Below are positions 6,504 through 14,615 of a DNA stretch of 15,093 bases, one piece after another (position 1 is the stretch's first letter; the number at the start of each line of letters is the position of its first letter). The notes under the pieces are model-generated. The model did not search any database and had not been told where the DNA came from. It saw only the letters and a list, made by a program, of their open reading frames with translations. The DNA comes from Gammaproteobacteria bacterium (GTDB taxonomy: Bacteria > Pseudomonadota > Gammaproteobacteria > HK1): assembly GCA_020444775.1 (NCBI GenBank), contig JAGRHX010000648.1:1-15093 (forward strand), written 5' to 3'. A program made the position numbers and the translations under genes.

Positions 6504-7334
6504 ATGCCGACCCATTTCAGAGGTATCAGTCTTTTGGATTTACCTGACTCTGGCCCGCTGACCGTCAAGCTGGTCGAAACGCCCGAAGAACTGCTGGCCG
6601 CGCAGCGGCTGCGTTATCACGTGTTTTTTCAGGAGCCGGGCGTAAAGGCTTCACCGGAAGTGGAGGCGAGCGGAATCGACCGGGATCGGTTTGACGAGGC
6701 CTGTGACCATCTCATCGTGGTCGACACCTCGGCACCCGCGTCGGAGCAGCCCAAGGTGGTCGGGAACTACCGTTTCCTGCGCGCGAGCGTGGCTCGCGAG
6801 AGCGGTTGTGGGTTCTTCACCGGCTCAGATTACGAATTGGACAGGCTCCAGCACTTCCCTGGCGAGGCGATGGAGCTGGGCCGTTCCTGTGTGCATGCCG
6901 ATTACCGCAAGCGCGGCACGATGTTCCTGCTCTGGCAAGGCATCGCCGACTACGTGCTGCAGCACGAGATCACGTACATGTTCGGGCGAGCGAGCTTCCC
7001 GGGCGTACACGTCGAAGGTCGTGACCACGCGCTGTCGTACCTGCACCACTTCAGACTGGCGCCGGCCGACATGCGGTTGCGCGCGAGTGAATCGGTGTAC
7101 ATCGACATGAACCGGCTGCCCAAGGCGCAGGTGGATGTACGCCGCGCGATGTCGGAGATGCCGCCGTTGCTCAAGGGCTATCTGCGGCTCGGCTGCATGG
7201 TGGGTGATGGCGCGGTCGCAGATCCGAGCATGGATCAGCTCGATATCTGCGTAATCGTTGAAGTCAGCGCGATAACGGATCGCTACTTCAAGCATTACCT
7301 CGAGCGTGGACGGCTCCGCGAGCGTGCAGCATAA
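6504..7334 (+). CDS. olsB: L-ornithine N-acyltransferase (acyl-ACP dependent), OlsB
   Basis: The 276-residue protein from the ATG at 6504 belongs to the OlsB/hemolysin-like GNAT family, which transfers a 3-hydroxyacyl chain from acyl-ACP to the alpha-amino group of ornithine, the first step of ornithine lipid synthesis at the inner membrane. Family segments are LVETPEELLAAQRLRYHVFF (23-42), the early ELGRSCVHADYRKRG (124-138, acyl donor site), MFGRASFPG (159-167), and the C-terminal PPLLKGYLRLGCMVGDGAV (220-238). The frame runs on upstream to an ATG at 6297 through the 12-bp repeat, adding 69 low-complexity residues; this extension is unlike the family and is left out. The ribosome site at 6504 is weak, and GTG 6465 or TTG 6534 (AGAGG ten bases upstream) are alternatives. 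It overlaps olsA. Confidence 0.88.
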   Translation: MPTHFRGISLLDLPDSGPLTVKLVETPEELLAAQRLRYHVFFQEPGVKASPEVEASGIDRDRFDEACDHLIVVDTSAPASEQPKVVGNYRFLRASVARESGCGFFTGSDYELDRLQHFPGEAMELGRSCVHADYRKRGTMFLLWQGIADYVLQHEITYMFGRASFPGVHVEGRDHALSYLHHFRLAPADMRLRASESVYIDMNRLPKAQVDVRRAMSEMPPLLKGYLRLGCMVGDGAVADPSMDQLDICVIVEVSAITDRYFKHYLERGRLRERAA

Positions 7335-8286
7335 GTCGAAAATCGCCTTGTTCAGAGGGCGGAAGCGCCATTCTTCCGCCGAGTTTGCTCCCGTACATCC
7401 CGATTTGAGCTGGTCTCGGCCACGGGCAGCGGGTCGCGCGGTGCTATTGCTCGGCTTGACCTTGACCATGGCCCCGCCGTTCCTGTTGGCGCAGGCCGTA
7501 CGTCTGCCTGGCCGCAGCGCCTACGAGCGTCTCTACTATCGCCTGGCCTGCTGGTTGCTCGGCGTGCGTCTGCGCTGTCTCGGCGCCGTGCACCGGGGCC
7601 GGGCCGTGCTGTACGTCTCCAATCACGTCTCCTACCTGGATATTCCGGTCATCGGCGCGCTGACCCGGGCGACCTTCGTGGCCAAGTCCGAGATCGCGAA
7701 CTGGCCGCTGGTCGGTTTCATGAGTCGGATGCGCGGCACGGCTTTCGTGCGGCGCAATTCGAGCGATGCCGTGCTGCAGCGCACCCAGCTTGCGGCACGT
7801 CTGGAGAACGGCGAGAGCCTGATCCTGTTCCCCGAGGGAACCTCGACCAGCGGGCGCAGCGTGCTCCCGTTCAAGAGCGCGTTGTTCGCCAGCCTGTACC
7901 CCGGCCGGGACGCGCAGCCCATCGCCGACGTGCAGCCCGTGACCCTGGCCTACAGCGGTGATGCCCATGGCGTGCCCCTGAGCGATACGGATAGGGACCT
8001 GTTTGCCTGGTACGGTGATGACGAGCTGGTTCCCCATCTCTGGTCACTGCTCGGCAGACGCGGGGTGACCGTCGACGTCGTCTTTCACGCCCCCATCCTG
8101 CCCGCCGAGGCAGAACATCGCAAAGTGCTCGCACGGCGGTGTGAGGCCATGGTCGCTGGTGTGCTCACCGAGGTGCTGTCCGGCCAGTATCCGGTCACGT
8201 CCGACGAGCCCCGTTCGCTGCCCACCGACCAATCCCAGCGCGGCAAGCGGCGACTGCTGAGCCTGGTGCGTCGTCGTCGGGCCTGA
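7306..8286 (+). CDS. olsA: 1-acyl-sn-glycerol-3-phosphate-type O-acyltransferase, OlsA-like
   Basis: This 326-residue protein is a PlsC-family acyltransferase. It has a hydrophobic anchor at about 44-63, the catalytic NHVSYLD block (106-112, H107 and D112 of NHX4D), FVRR (147-150), and the FPEGTS block (175-180). PlsC enzymes acylate lysophosphatidic acid, and OlsA members acylate the hydroxyl of lyso-ornithine lipid. The partner is assigned from context: the gene overlaps olsB by 29 bp from the GTG at 7306, so the pair would convert ornithine to ornithine lipid. Start choice is uncertain because no clear ribosome site precedes the GTG codons at 7306 or 7324 or the later TTG at 7405. The C-terminal 30 residues are basic and probably dispensable. 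A general PlsC role remains possible. Confidence 0.85.
   Translation: MDGSASVQHKSKIALFRGRKRHSSAEFAPVHPDLSWSRPRAAGRAVLLLGLTLTMAPPFLLAQAVRLPGRSAYERLYYRLACWLLGVRLRCLGAVHRGRAVLYVSNHVSYLDIPVIGALTRATFVAKSEIANWPLVGFMSRMRGTAFVRRNSSDAVLQRTQLAARLENGESLILFPEGTSTSGRSVLPFKSALFASLYPGRDAQPIADVQPVTLAYSGDAHGVPLSDTDRDLFAWYGDDELVPHLWSLLGRRGVTVDVVFHAPILPAEAEHRKVLARRCEAMVAGVLTEVLSGQYPVTSDEPRSLPTDQSQRGKRRLLSLVRRRRA
7358..7380. other. Perfect 8-bp hairpin near the olsB-olsA junction
   Basis: GGCGGAAG (7358-7365), a 7-nt loop and CTTCCGCC (7373-7380) form a perfect stem 24 bp after the olsB stop. If olsA starts at 7306 it lies inside the coding sequence; if olsA starts further on, it lies in the junction between the two genes. 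The arms are identical to those of the hairpin at 4924-4950, in reversed order. Confidence 0.45.
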
Positions 8287-8305
8287 TCGGCCGGCCCGGC
8301 CGGTT
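8284..8305. repeat. Stop-codon-linked GC palindrome shared with position 4832
   Basis: TGATCGGCCGGCC at 8284-8296 includes the olsA stop codon and is identical to 4832-4844, which includes the flavin reductase stop codon. Both are followed within 20 bp by TTCCCTGG. At olsA the sequence can also fold into a short stem, CGGCC/GGCCG with a 5-nt loop. No clear T-tract follows, so a terminator is possible but unproven. Confidence 0.4.
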
Positions 8306-8725
8306 CCCTGGTTTCCAATCCTACGGGTACGTCCCGAGCTTCCCAGCCGTACCTGCGGCCGCTCTACACACCGACCTCCCGGCCAATCCTCCCGTCTGAT
8401 TTCGTACCAGGACCTGCACCCCAGCGTGTTCTGAGCGACGCACTCGTCACGATCGCGGTCCGCTTGTGCCTCAGGGATTCAGATCTTCGCAAACGGACCG
8501 ACGGTATGGAGCGAGAGTCGGCCGACGCTGGCCGACGCTGGCTGCCAAGCGGACAGCACGCGGTGGGTGACGGGTCGCAGAGCCGCCTCGAGCCCGGGTC
8601 AAGACCTTCGAGCAACAGGATGTGATTGCACAGCATCTCTTCACACGGATCGGGCCGGCGACATTCCGGTCGGGACCGGGCGCGCGCCGCGATCGCCGAC
8701 TGGGGCCTGCTGCGGGCTGGGCCGT
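8306..8725. other. Non-coding gap between olsA and the kinase
   Basis: About 420 bp without a recognisable gene. It contains a perfect tandem duplication of GCCGACGCTG (8521-8530 and 8531-8540) and a 7-bp inverted repeat CGGTCCG/CGGACCG (8456-8462 and 8494-8500, 31 bp apart). No convincing sigma70, sigma54 or sigma28 promoter was found, although the promoter of the kinase and perhaps of the chemosensory operon should be here. The kinase frame is open back to 8567, but those 53 codons look like Arg/Gly/Ser-rich GC noise. Confidence 0.45.
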
Positions 8726-10015
8726 ATGAAGGTCATGTTGATAGGTGCCGCTCCGGAGTCCGCGCGGCGTATCCAAGGTCGCCTGAGCGAGTGCTTCGGC
8801 GCGGTCGATGTGATGTGCCGTCGGTCGGACACGTATGACGATCCCAAGCTGGTTTCCGCATGCGTCGGCTTCGACTTGATCATGGTCTGTGATGAGTTGG
8901 ACGCGTGTTCGGACCGGCTGGTCTGGATCGACATCCTGAGCGCTCAGGACGGCTGCCCGCCACTGGTCTATGCGCCCGCTCGCGGGGACGAGTATCTGGC
9001 CGTGGCGGCAATCAAGCATGGCGCCACGGAATACATCAATCAACGCGATCTGGACAGCGAGCGCTTTGCCGATGTCATCGGACGAGCCATCGCCGAGCGA
9101 GCGCCGCTGGATTTTGCCATCGATTCGCCGCATCCGGACCCGACACCGGCGGGCCCGCCGGGCGACGGCACGCGCGATACGAAGCGCTCGGACGCACAGT
9201 TCACTGGCCGCGAGCACGGTCTGGGTGCCTACAGGCTGCTACGGCAGATCGGCGCGGGTGCGATGTCGCGCGTGTTCCTGGCCGAACGGTGCGAGGACCG
9301 AAGAAGTGTCGCGGTCAAGCTGATCGACGCGCAGGCGCTCGGCAACGATGAGATCCGACGTCGCTTCATCAACGAGGCGAAGCTGACCCGGTCTCTGCAC
9401 AGCCCTTTCGTGGTCGAGATCCTCGACCATGGATCGACGCCCGACCATGATTACCTGGTCATGGAGCTGTTCACACGTGGCGACCTGAAGCAGCGTGTCG
9501 GACACGGCATCGCCGACAACGAGGTGGTGCCATATCTGGCGAACATCGCCTACGGGCTGCAGGTCATCCACGCCGCTGGAATCGTGCATCGGGATCTCAA
9601 GCCCGAGAACATCATGTTTCGCAGTGACGACAGCCTGGCGCTCGCCGACTTCGGGGTCTCGAAATTCATGGGTGAGGCGAGCCTCGCGACCACGGTTGGC
9701 ACGATACTCGGCACGCCACACTACATGAGCCCGGAGCAGGGACGCGGCGACCGGGTCGACCATCGCGCCGATCTATATGCGTGTGGAATCATCCTCTACG
9801 AAATGCTCACCGGGCGCCGCCCCTACGAGGCGCGCAGGCCGCTGGAGTTGATCCACATGCACGTCACGGCACCGATTCCCCGTCTGCCGTACGCGCTGCG
9901 CGGCTATCAGTCATTGCTCAACCGGCTGCTTGCCAAGGATCCGGCCGGGCGCATCCAGAGCGCCGAGGCGCTCGCCGAGGAACTCCGCTCCTTGTGGGCG
10001 TGTAGCGAGGCCTGA
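8726..10015 (+). CDS. Hanks-type Ser/Thr protein kinase with degenerate receiver-like N-terminal domain
   Basis: From the ATG at 8726 the protein has 429 residues. Residues 1-125 resemble a CheY-like fold: beta-1 KVMLIG, DLIMVCDELD with D56 at the phospho-acceptor position, and KHGATEYINQ near beta-5. However, the acidic pair after beta-1 is GAA, the Thr/Ser after beta-4 is Ala (VYAPARG), and the conserved Lys is Gln, so phosphorylation by a CheA is doubtful. A Pro/Gly linker (about 134-165) leads to a complete kinase domain (about 168-425): GAGAMSRV loop (176-183), K198 in VAVK, helix-C E217, HRDLKPEN (288-295), D308-F309-G310 and SPE (335-337). All catalytic residues are present, so it should be active. 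No transmembrane segment or PASTA domain follows; it is cytosolic. It precedes the chemosensory genes on the same strand. Confidence 0.9.
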   Translation: MKVMLIGAAPESARRIQGRLSECFGAVDVMCRRSDTYDDPKLVSACVGFDLIMVCDELDACSDRLVWIDILSAQDGCPPLVYAPARGDEYLAVAAIKHGATEYINQRDLDSERFADVIGRAIAERAPLDFAIDSPHPDPTPAGPPGDGTRDTKRSDAQFTGREHGLGAYRLLRQIGAGAMSRVFLAERCEDRRSVAVKLIDAQALGNDEIRRRFINEAKLTRSLHSPFVVEILDHGSTPDHDYLVMELFTRGDLKQRVGHGIADNEVVPYLANIAYGLQVIHAAGIVHRDLKPENIMFRSDDSLALADFGVSKFMGEASLATTVGTILGTPHYMSPEQGRGDRVDHRADLYACGIILYEMLTGRRPYEARRPLELIHMHVTAPIPRLPYALRGYQSLLNRLLAKDPAGRIQSAEALAEELRSLWACSEA

Positions 10016-10413
10016 CCGGGGCCGCAACCGCTACCGCGGCGAGCCTGCACCGATTCAAGCCTGTCACGCTCCAGCCGACACAGATCACAGTCGGATTCCC
10101 CAAGCTCGTCCCCCCGGACGGAGTCCGCACGCAGATGACCACGTGAAAGGCAGGGGCCCCGGTCGCGATGCGCTCGACCAGCCGGTTGCCTCGTGCCTGA
10201 CCACATGGGTATTCCCGCTTGCAACCGCTGATCGCCCCGGCCGTGCCGCGCAGACGGGCCCGGCTGGGATGTGACGGCGCGCATGCGGCACGCCCCATGC
10301 CGGTCCGCGCCCGTGGAGGACGGCACCGCTTCGGTCGAGATCGTCACTGCGTCGGGTCTCAGGTGGGTGTCGGCGCGAACTCTGGCAAGACTGCGCAGCC
10401 CGGAGCAGCAAGT
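10016..10413. other. Non-coding gap between the kinase and the first CheW gene
   Basis: About 400 bp with no recognisable gene. The CheW frame is open back to 10219, but those residues are Arg/Ala-rich and unlike CheW. No consensus promoter or T-tract terminator was found. The gap is long for an operon otherwise joined by overlaps, so a separate promoter for the chemosensory genes may be located here. Confidence 0.4.
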
Positions 10414-10959
10414 ATGTCAAGACCAGCACGGACCGTGATCGAACGGCCGTCAATCGAGTCATCGCAAAAGTCCGGACCACAGCGGTCCAGTCCGGTCACG
10501 ACGCAGCCACGCGCTGACGGTGACCGTGCGCAGATCCTGCTGTGCCGTGCCGGCGCGCACAAGGTTGCGGTTGCACTCGCGGACATCATCGAAGTGGTGC
10601 CGATGGCCCAGCTGCGGGCGTTGCCACACGCTCAATCCTGGGTGATGGGCACGCTCAATCTGCGTGGCCAGCCGCTGATCGTGATCGATCTTGCACTGCG
10701 CTTGAACGGTGAAACCGTGCCGCTGGACAAGACCGACCTCATCATCGTCTGCAACACACCGGACGGTGCCGGTGGCGCCCGGGTGAGTGACGCCGTGGAC
10801 CTGGTGCAGGCCACGATATCACCGCTGCGTGCCGGCATCGCCAGCAGCGAAGCTGTACGTATCGTTTCCGGGATGGTGGTCGATGGTGCCGAGCAGATTC
10901 CGGTCATCGACGTGCACAAGGCGCTTGGTGCCGCCGTCGATACACAGGGTGCGGTGTAG
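10414..10959 (+). CDS. CheW-like coupling protein (first copy, WspB-like position)
   Basis: This 181-residue protein has a Ser/Pro-rich N-terminal tail (1-37) followed by one CheW domain (about 38-175). The diagnostic segment MGTLNLRGQPLIVIDLALRL lies at 78-97, with IIEVVPM (58-64) before it and SGMVVDGAEQIPVIDVHKAL near the end. CheW couples a chemoreceptor to the CheA kinase in cytoplasmic arrays. The start is well supported by GGAG at 10402-10405, eight bases before the ATG. Its TAG overlaps the next GTG by 1 nt (TAGTG), so it is translationally coupled to the CheR gene. The long tail is unusual for a flagellar CheW and suggests a specialised pathway (inference). Confidence 0.9.
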   Translation: MSRPARTVIERPSIESSQKSGPQRSSPVTTQPRADGDRAQILLCRAGAHKVAVALADIIEVVPMAQLRALPHAQSWVMGTLNLRGQPLIVIDLALRLNGETVPLDKTDLIIVCNTPDGAGGARVSDAVDLVQATISPLRAGIASSEAVRIVSGMVVDGAEQIPVIDVHKALGAAVDTQGAV

Positions 10960-12293
10960 TGAGTGACCTGCATCGGATTGCCGAGCTGATCACCCGCCGG
11001 CATGGCTTGATGAGCCAGGAACGTTGGCAGGAGATACTGCCTCGAGCGCTATCCGAGCTGATTGATAGCGACCCGGAACGTCTGACACGTGAAGACCTGC
11101 CAGGTGCGCTGATCGACGATATCGCCGGCCGGCTGACCGTCGGCGAGACCTTTTTCCTGCGTCACCAGAGCCAGTTCACTTTCATTCTCGAGCACATCAG
11201 GGCGCTGTTGCACGAGCGACCGTTCGCCTCGGTACGGGTGCTCTCAGCGGGCTGTTCCACCGGCGAGGAGCCCTATTCGTTGGCGATCACGCTGGCTGGA
11301 GGCCTGTCACTACAGCAGAGCGAGCGGGTTCGAATCACCGCCTGCGATCTGAACGTAGAGGCCATCTGCAGGGCGCGCGACGCGGTCTACGGCGCCTGGT
11401 CGTTCCGCGGCGTACCGGACTGGTTGCGGGACGGCTTCTTCGAGCCGGCCGAGGCGGGGGGCTTCAGGCTCAACGACGACGTCCGCAGGCGAGTGCACTT
11501 CGAGCACGGCTCCATCCTCGACGTGCTCGCGCAAACGCCGGGGGGCAGCATTGACGTGGTGCTGTTTCGCAACGTGGGAATCTATCTGTCTGAAGCGCAT
11601 CTTGCCCAGGTGTACTCGCGCATGAAGCAGGCGCTGAGCAGCCGCGGCATTCTGGTCGTCGCACCCAGCGATCCCAGACCTCCGGCCAGCGAGTTCGACA
11701 GATTGCCCCACGAAAGCACGGCCATATACACGGCGACCCAGGCTCCGGTCACGCGTCCTAGACTTCCGTTGCTGGTCGATACGAAATCGCCGGCCTCCAG
11801 GCCGCGAAAGCAGCTTGACGCGACTGCGATGTCGGTAGCGAGCGTGCCGTCCGGAACGCTTCCGGTATTGGAGACGTCGGATACCGATCCGGGAATCTTG
11901 CAGCAGCAGATGATCTTGCGGCTGGCCGACCAGGGACGGTTGGGTGAAGCGGTAACTCTGGCCGACCGTTTGATCGGCGAGCAGCCGACCAGCTCGGCCG
12001 CCTACATGTTGCGCGGCCAGATCCATCTGGCTGGTGATCAGCCCTCGGACCTCGAAGCCGCGCAGGCGGATTTTCGCCGCGCGGTGTTTCTAAGCCCGAA
12101 AGACCCGATGGCACGCTACTGGTATGCGCAGGCCCTGATCAGCACCGGCAACGGCCGAAAGGCTGTTTTGCAGCTCGATACGATGACCGATTTGCTCGAT
12201 GACCCGGTCAGCCGACCGCATCTGCAGGCGCATCAGATGGACAGGGAAGAGCTGCTGCAGGCGGCATTGTTCATGAAGGAAGGATTGCAGTGA
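10959..12293 (+). CDS. CheR-type receptor methyltransferase with C-terminal TPR region (WspC-like)
   Basis: This 444-residue protein is longer than a plain CheR (about 280). Residues 1-260 form the methyltransferase that uses S-adenosylmethionine to methylate receptor glutamates: an N-terminal helical domain, ETFFLRHQSQF (63-73), the SAM-binding motif SAGCSTGEEPYSLA (96-109), ACDLN (128-132), and DVVLFRNVGIYLS (199-211). A linker of about 50 residues rich in Pro and Ser follows, then helical TPR-like repeats at about 312-415 (for example ADQGRLGEAVTLADRLI and AQADFRRAVFLSPKDPMARY). This fusion is known from WspC of the Wsp system. It starts with GTG, overlaps the upstream CheW by 1 nt and the downstream CheW by 1 nt. 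The receptor here lacks a CheR-docking pentapeptide, so recruitment is likely through the TPR region or the array (inference). Confidence 0.92.
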   Translation: MSDLHRIAELITRRHGLMSQERWQEILPRALSELIDSDPERLTREDLPGALIDDIAGRLTVGETFFLRHQSQFTFILEHIRALLHERPFASVRVLSAGCSTGEEPYSLAITLAGGLSLQQSERVRITACDLNVEAICRARDAVYGAWSFRGVPDWLRDGFFEPAEAGGFRLNDDVRRRVHFEHGSILDVLAQTPGGSIDVVLFRNVGIYLSEAHLAQVYSRMKQALSSRGILVVAPSDPRPPASEFDRLPHESTAIYTATQAPVTRPRLPLLVDTKSPASRPRKQLDATAMSVASVPSGTLPVLETSDTDPGILQQQMILRLADQGRLGEAVTLADRLIGEQPTSSAAYMLRGQIHLAGDQPSDLEAAQADFRRAVFLSPKDPMARYWYAQALISTGNGRKAVLQLDTMTDLLDDPVSRPHLQAHQMDREELLQAALFMKEGLQ

Positions 12294-12820
12294 TGGCAGC
12301 AGTGATGAACGAGACCGCGCCCGTCCAAGAATCGCTGGAAAAGGTGTTCGCCGAGCGTGCCCGTAAGCTGGCCGTTTCGACCACCGACGAGAAGCAGCGC
12401 GAGAGCGTAGCCAACGTCGCACTGTTCAGGGTCGGGGCTGAGGCTTTTGGTGTGGATGCGCTATCGGTTCGCGACATCGCGCCGTTACCTCCGGTTACGG
12501 CACTCCCGTGTCTGCCGAGTCTGCTGACCGGGATCATCCAGCTGCGCGGCGAGTTGATGAGCGTCATCGACGCCGCGGTTCTGCTCGAGCTCGACGAGGC
12601 GCCATCGGCGCGCTACTGCATCGTGCTCGAGAGCCGAAGAGGCGCGGTCGGCCTGGCCGTGAGCGCCATAGATGGGTTTCGCGAGATTTTTGCCGACGAG
12701 CTGATTGACGGGCTCGGTAAGGGACACAGACCGGTCATGGCGACCACGCGCGATCTGGTATCGATGCTCGACGTCGAGCAGGTGTTCGCTCACGACAAGC
12801 TGATCGTGAATACCCGTTGA
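12293..12820 (+). CDS. CheW-like coupling protein (second copy, WspD-like)
   Basis: This 175-residue protein has an N-terminal extension containing a predicted helix ([15 protein letters not shown], 13-27), as in WspD, then a CheW domain (about 40-170) with [20 protein letters not shown] (77-96) and [10 protein letters not shown] (131-140). The ATG at 12293 is preferred because AAGGAAGGA (12276-12284) lies eight bases upstream and the start overlaps the CheR stop as TGATG. A GTG at 12290 is a near-equal alternative. Two different CheW proteins in one operon suggest separate contacts in the array, as proposed for the Wsp system. A receptor gene follows after a 74-bp gap. Confidence 0.9.
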   Translation: MAAVMNETAPVQESLEKVFAERARKLAVSTTDEKQRESVANVALFRVGAEAFGVDALSVRDIAPLPPVTALPCLPSLLTGIIQLRGELMSVIDAAVLLELDEAPSARYCIVLESRRGAVGLAVSAIDGFREIFADELIDGLGKGHRPVMATTRDLVSMLDVEQVFAHDKLIVNTR

Positions 12821-12894
12821 CGTCCGCCCAAGCGCCGTGGCCGCGCGCCTGGGCACGGTTCATGGATTCCAACCGAAGAAGAGCAGACCTACGC

Positions 12895-14583
12895 ATGAGC
12901 ACAGCACAGAGCGCTGAAATTCGCGACGACACGGATCGGCCTGCCAACGCTGCGGATGATGGTCCGCGGCGCCTGTCGTTGCAGGCAAGACTGGGCTTGA
13001 GCTATGCCATCCTGATTGGTCTGACCGTGGGAATCCTGGTGTTCGCGCTGATCCGACTGGGCGAGCTCGAGCGAAGCTTGAGCCTCGGCGGCCACATGCA
13101 GCGGTTGGAGGAAGTCTCAGCGCAGGTGGTGCAGTTGCTGTACGACGTGCGGCTGCGGGGCGTCGCCGTGGGCGCGGATCCCACCACCAACCCGAGCGCG
13201 GGTCTGGGCAAGCCCGTGGCTGCTCTGGGTGCTGAGCTGGAACGGCTGAATCGCCTGCAAGGCGAGGCGTTGACGGTGACCTCGGGTGAGCTGCAAAGCG
13301 CCTGGTCCGGTTTGAGCGCTCCGCTTCAATCACTGACTGCGCTACTGGCGGAATCGTCGGACGGGCAAGGCGAGGGCAAACGCTTCGAACTCGATGAGCT
13401 CAGTCGGCGCATCGATGCCTGCTTGCCGCCGGCGGTCGCGCTGCGTGATCGGGCGCGTCAGCAGCATGCGGCCATTGCCGATTCGAGCGCCAGCATGCTC
13501 GGGACCGCCAGGCAGCAGATCGCCATGGTGGGTGCGGTGCTGGTCGCTTTGGGGGTGCTGCTCGCGCAGTACATGAGAGCACAGACCGCCTCTCCACTAC
13601 GCCGCCTGGTGGTGGTGGCCGAGCGTATGTCCTCGGGCGAACTCGGTGCCGCCCGGGACCTCGACGAGCTGACTCGCATGCGTGGTGCCGTCGGCGAGCT
13701 CGGACGAGCCTTCATCGACCTCGGAGAGGCGATGGCGAAGATGAGCGGTGGCATCCAGAGCACGGTCTCGGAGCTGTCTCGCAGCGCCGACGAGATCGTC
13801 AGCACCGCGCAGCAGTCCGCGGCTACCGCTTCGCAGCAGGCGGCGACCGTATCCGAGGTGACCACCACCACGGCCGAGATCCTGCAGACCAGCAGCGCGG
13901 CCGCGACCAGCGCCGAGCAGGTGGTCAAGGCCTCGGAGCAGGCAGCGGATACCGGGCAGAACGGCCTGGACGCGGTCGAGGAAGCGGCCCGGGTGATGGA
14001 CCAGATCAATCTGCGAGTGTCGGAGATCGCCAGCAAGATCCTGGTGCTCAGCGAGCAGAACGCCCAGATCGGCGACATCGTCGACACTGTCAACGATCTC
14101 GCCGAGCAATCCAACCTGCTTGCCGTGAACGCCAGCATCGAGGCGGCGAAGGCCGGCAATCAGGGGCGTGGCTTCGCCGTGGTGGCGGCAGAGGTGCGCA
14201 ATCTCGCCGAGCAGAGCAAGCGCTCTACCGAGCAGATCCGCAACATCCTGGAGGACATCCAGCACGCCACCCACGGTGCGGTGATGGCGGCGGAAGAGGG
14301 TAGCAAGCGTGCCGACGACGGTTTGCGCGCGGTGAGCACCGCTCGCGACGTGATGTCCGAGCTGGCCACGGTTCTCGAGGAGAACGCCGACCTGGCCCGG
14401 CAGATCGCCGGGGCAGCGTCGCAACAGGTGTCCGGGGTCCAGGAGATCTCGAAGGCCATGCAGGCGGTGAACAGCGCTGGCGACGAGACCGCGGGTGGCG
14501 CCCGTGCGCTCGAGCGCTCGGCCCGGGAGCTCGGCGCGATAGCAGCGCAGCTCAAGCAGCTGGTCGTCGAGAACGCACGGTAG
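12895..14583 (+). CDS. Methyl-accepting chemotaxis receptor (transmembrane, HAMP)
   Basis: From the ATG at 12895 the protein has 562 residues. A basic cytoplasmic start is followed by TM1 (about 33-53), a periplasmic domain of about 150 residues (54-207) predicted to be helical and not matched to a named sensor family by eye, TM2 (about 208-227), a HAMP domain (about 228-280), and a cytoplasmic signalling coiled coil. The conserved hairpin tip is at about 404-440 ([18 protein letters not shown], then [18 protein letters not shown]), which binds CheW and CheA. There is no C-terminal NWETF-type pentapeptide. The frame opens upstream to a TTG at 12817, and an ATG at 12862 is possible; 12895 was chosen because GAAGAAGAG (12875-12883) precedes it. 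The Ala/Gln/Ser-rich flanks suggest normal adaptation sites. It lies between the second CheW and CheA. Confidence 0.93.
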   Translation: MSTAQSAEIRDDTDRPANAADDGPRRLSLQARLGLSYAILIGLTVGILVFALIRLGELERSLSLGGHMQRLEEVSAQVVQLLYDVRLRGVAVGADPTTNPSAGLGKPVAALGAELERLNRLQGEALTVTSGELQSAWSGLSAPLQSLTALLAESSDGQGEGKRFELDELSRRIDACLPPAVALRDRARQQHAAIADSSASMLGTARQQIAMVGAVLVALGVLLAQYMRAQTASPLRRLVVVAERMSSGELGAARDLDELTRMRGAVGELGRAFIDLGEAMAKMSGGIQSTVSELSRSADEIVSTAQQSAATASQQAATVSEVTTTTAEILQTSSAAATSAEQVVKASEQAADTGQNGLDAVEEAARVMDQINLRVSEIASKILVLSEQNAQIGDIVDTVNDLAEQSNLLAVNASIEAAKAGNQGRGFAVVAAEVRNLAEQSKRSTEQIRNILEDIQHATHGAVMAAEEGSKRADDGLRAVSTARDVMSELATVLEENADLARQIAGAASQQVSGVQEISKAMQAVNSAGDETAGGARALERSARELGAIAAQLKQLVVENAR

Positions 14584-14602
14584 GCGGCACACGGCATTCA
14601 AC

Positions 14603-14607
14603 GGAGG
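14603..14607 (+). promoter_or_regulatory. Ribosome binding site that fixes the CheA GTG start
   Basis: GGAGG lies eight bases before the GTG at 14616 in the 32-bp gap after the receptor stop. It is the strongest Shine-Dalgarno match in the cluster and supports the non-ATG start of the CheA gene. Confidence 0.75.
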
Positions 14608-14615
14608 CGCTCACC

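Noticed and set aside
8284..8310. Intrinsic terminator after olsA
   Set aside because: A short GC stem is present but no T-tract follows, so it is recorded only as a repeat.
8567..8725. N-terminal extension of the kinase from 8567
   Set aside because: The 53 extra residues look like random GC-rich translation; the receiver-like fold begins at the ATG at 8726.
13597..14601. Minus-strand 334-codon frame opposite the receptor
   Set aside because: Leu/Gly/His-rich antisense shadow of the coiled-coil receptor coding sequence.
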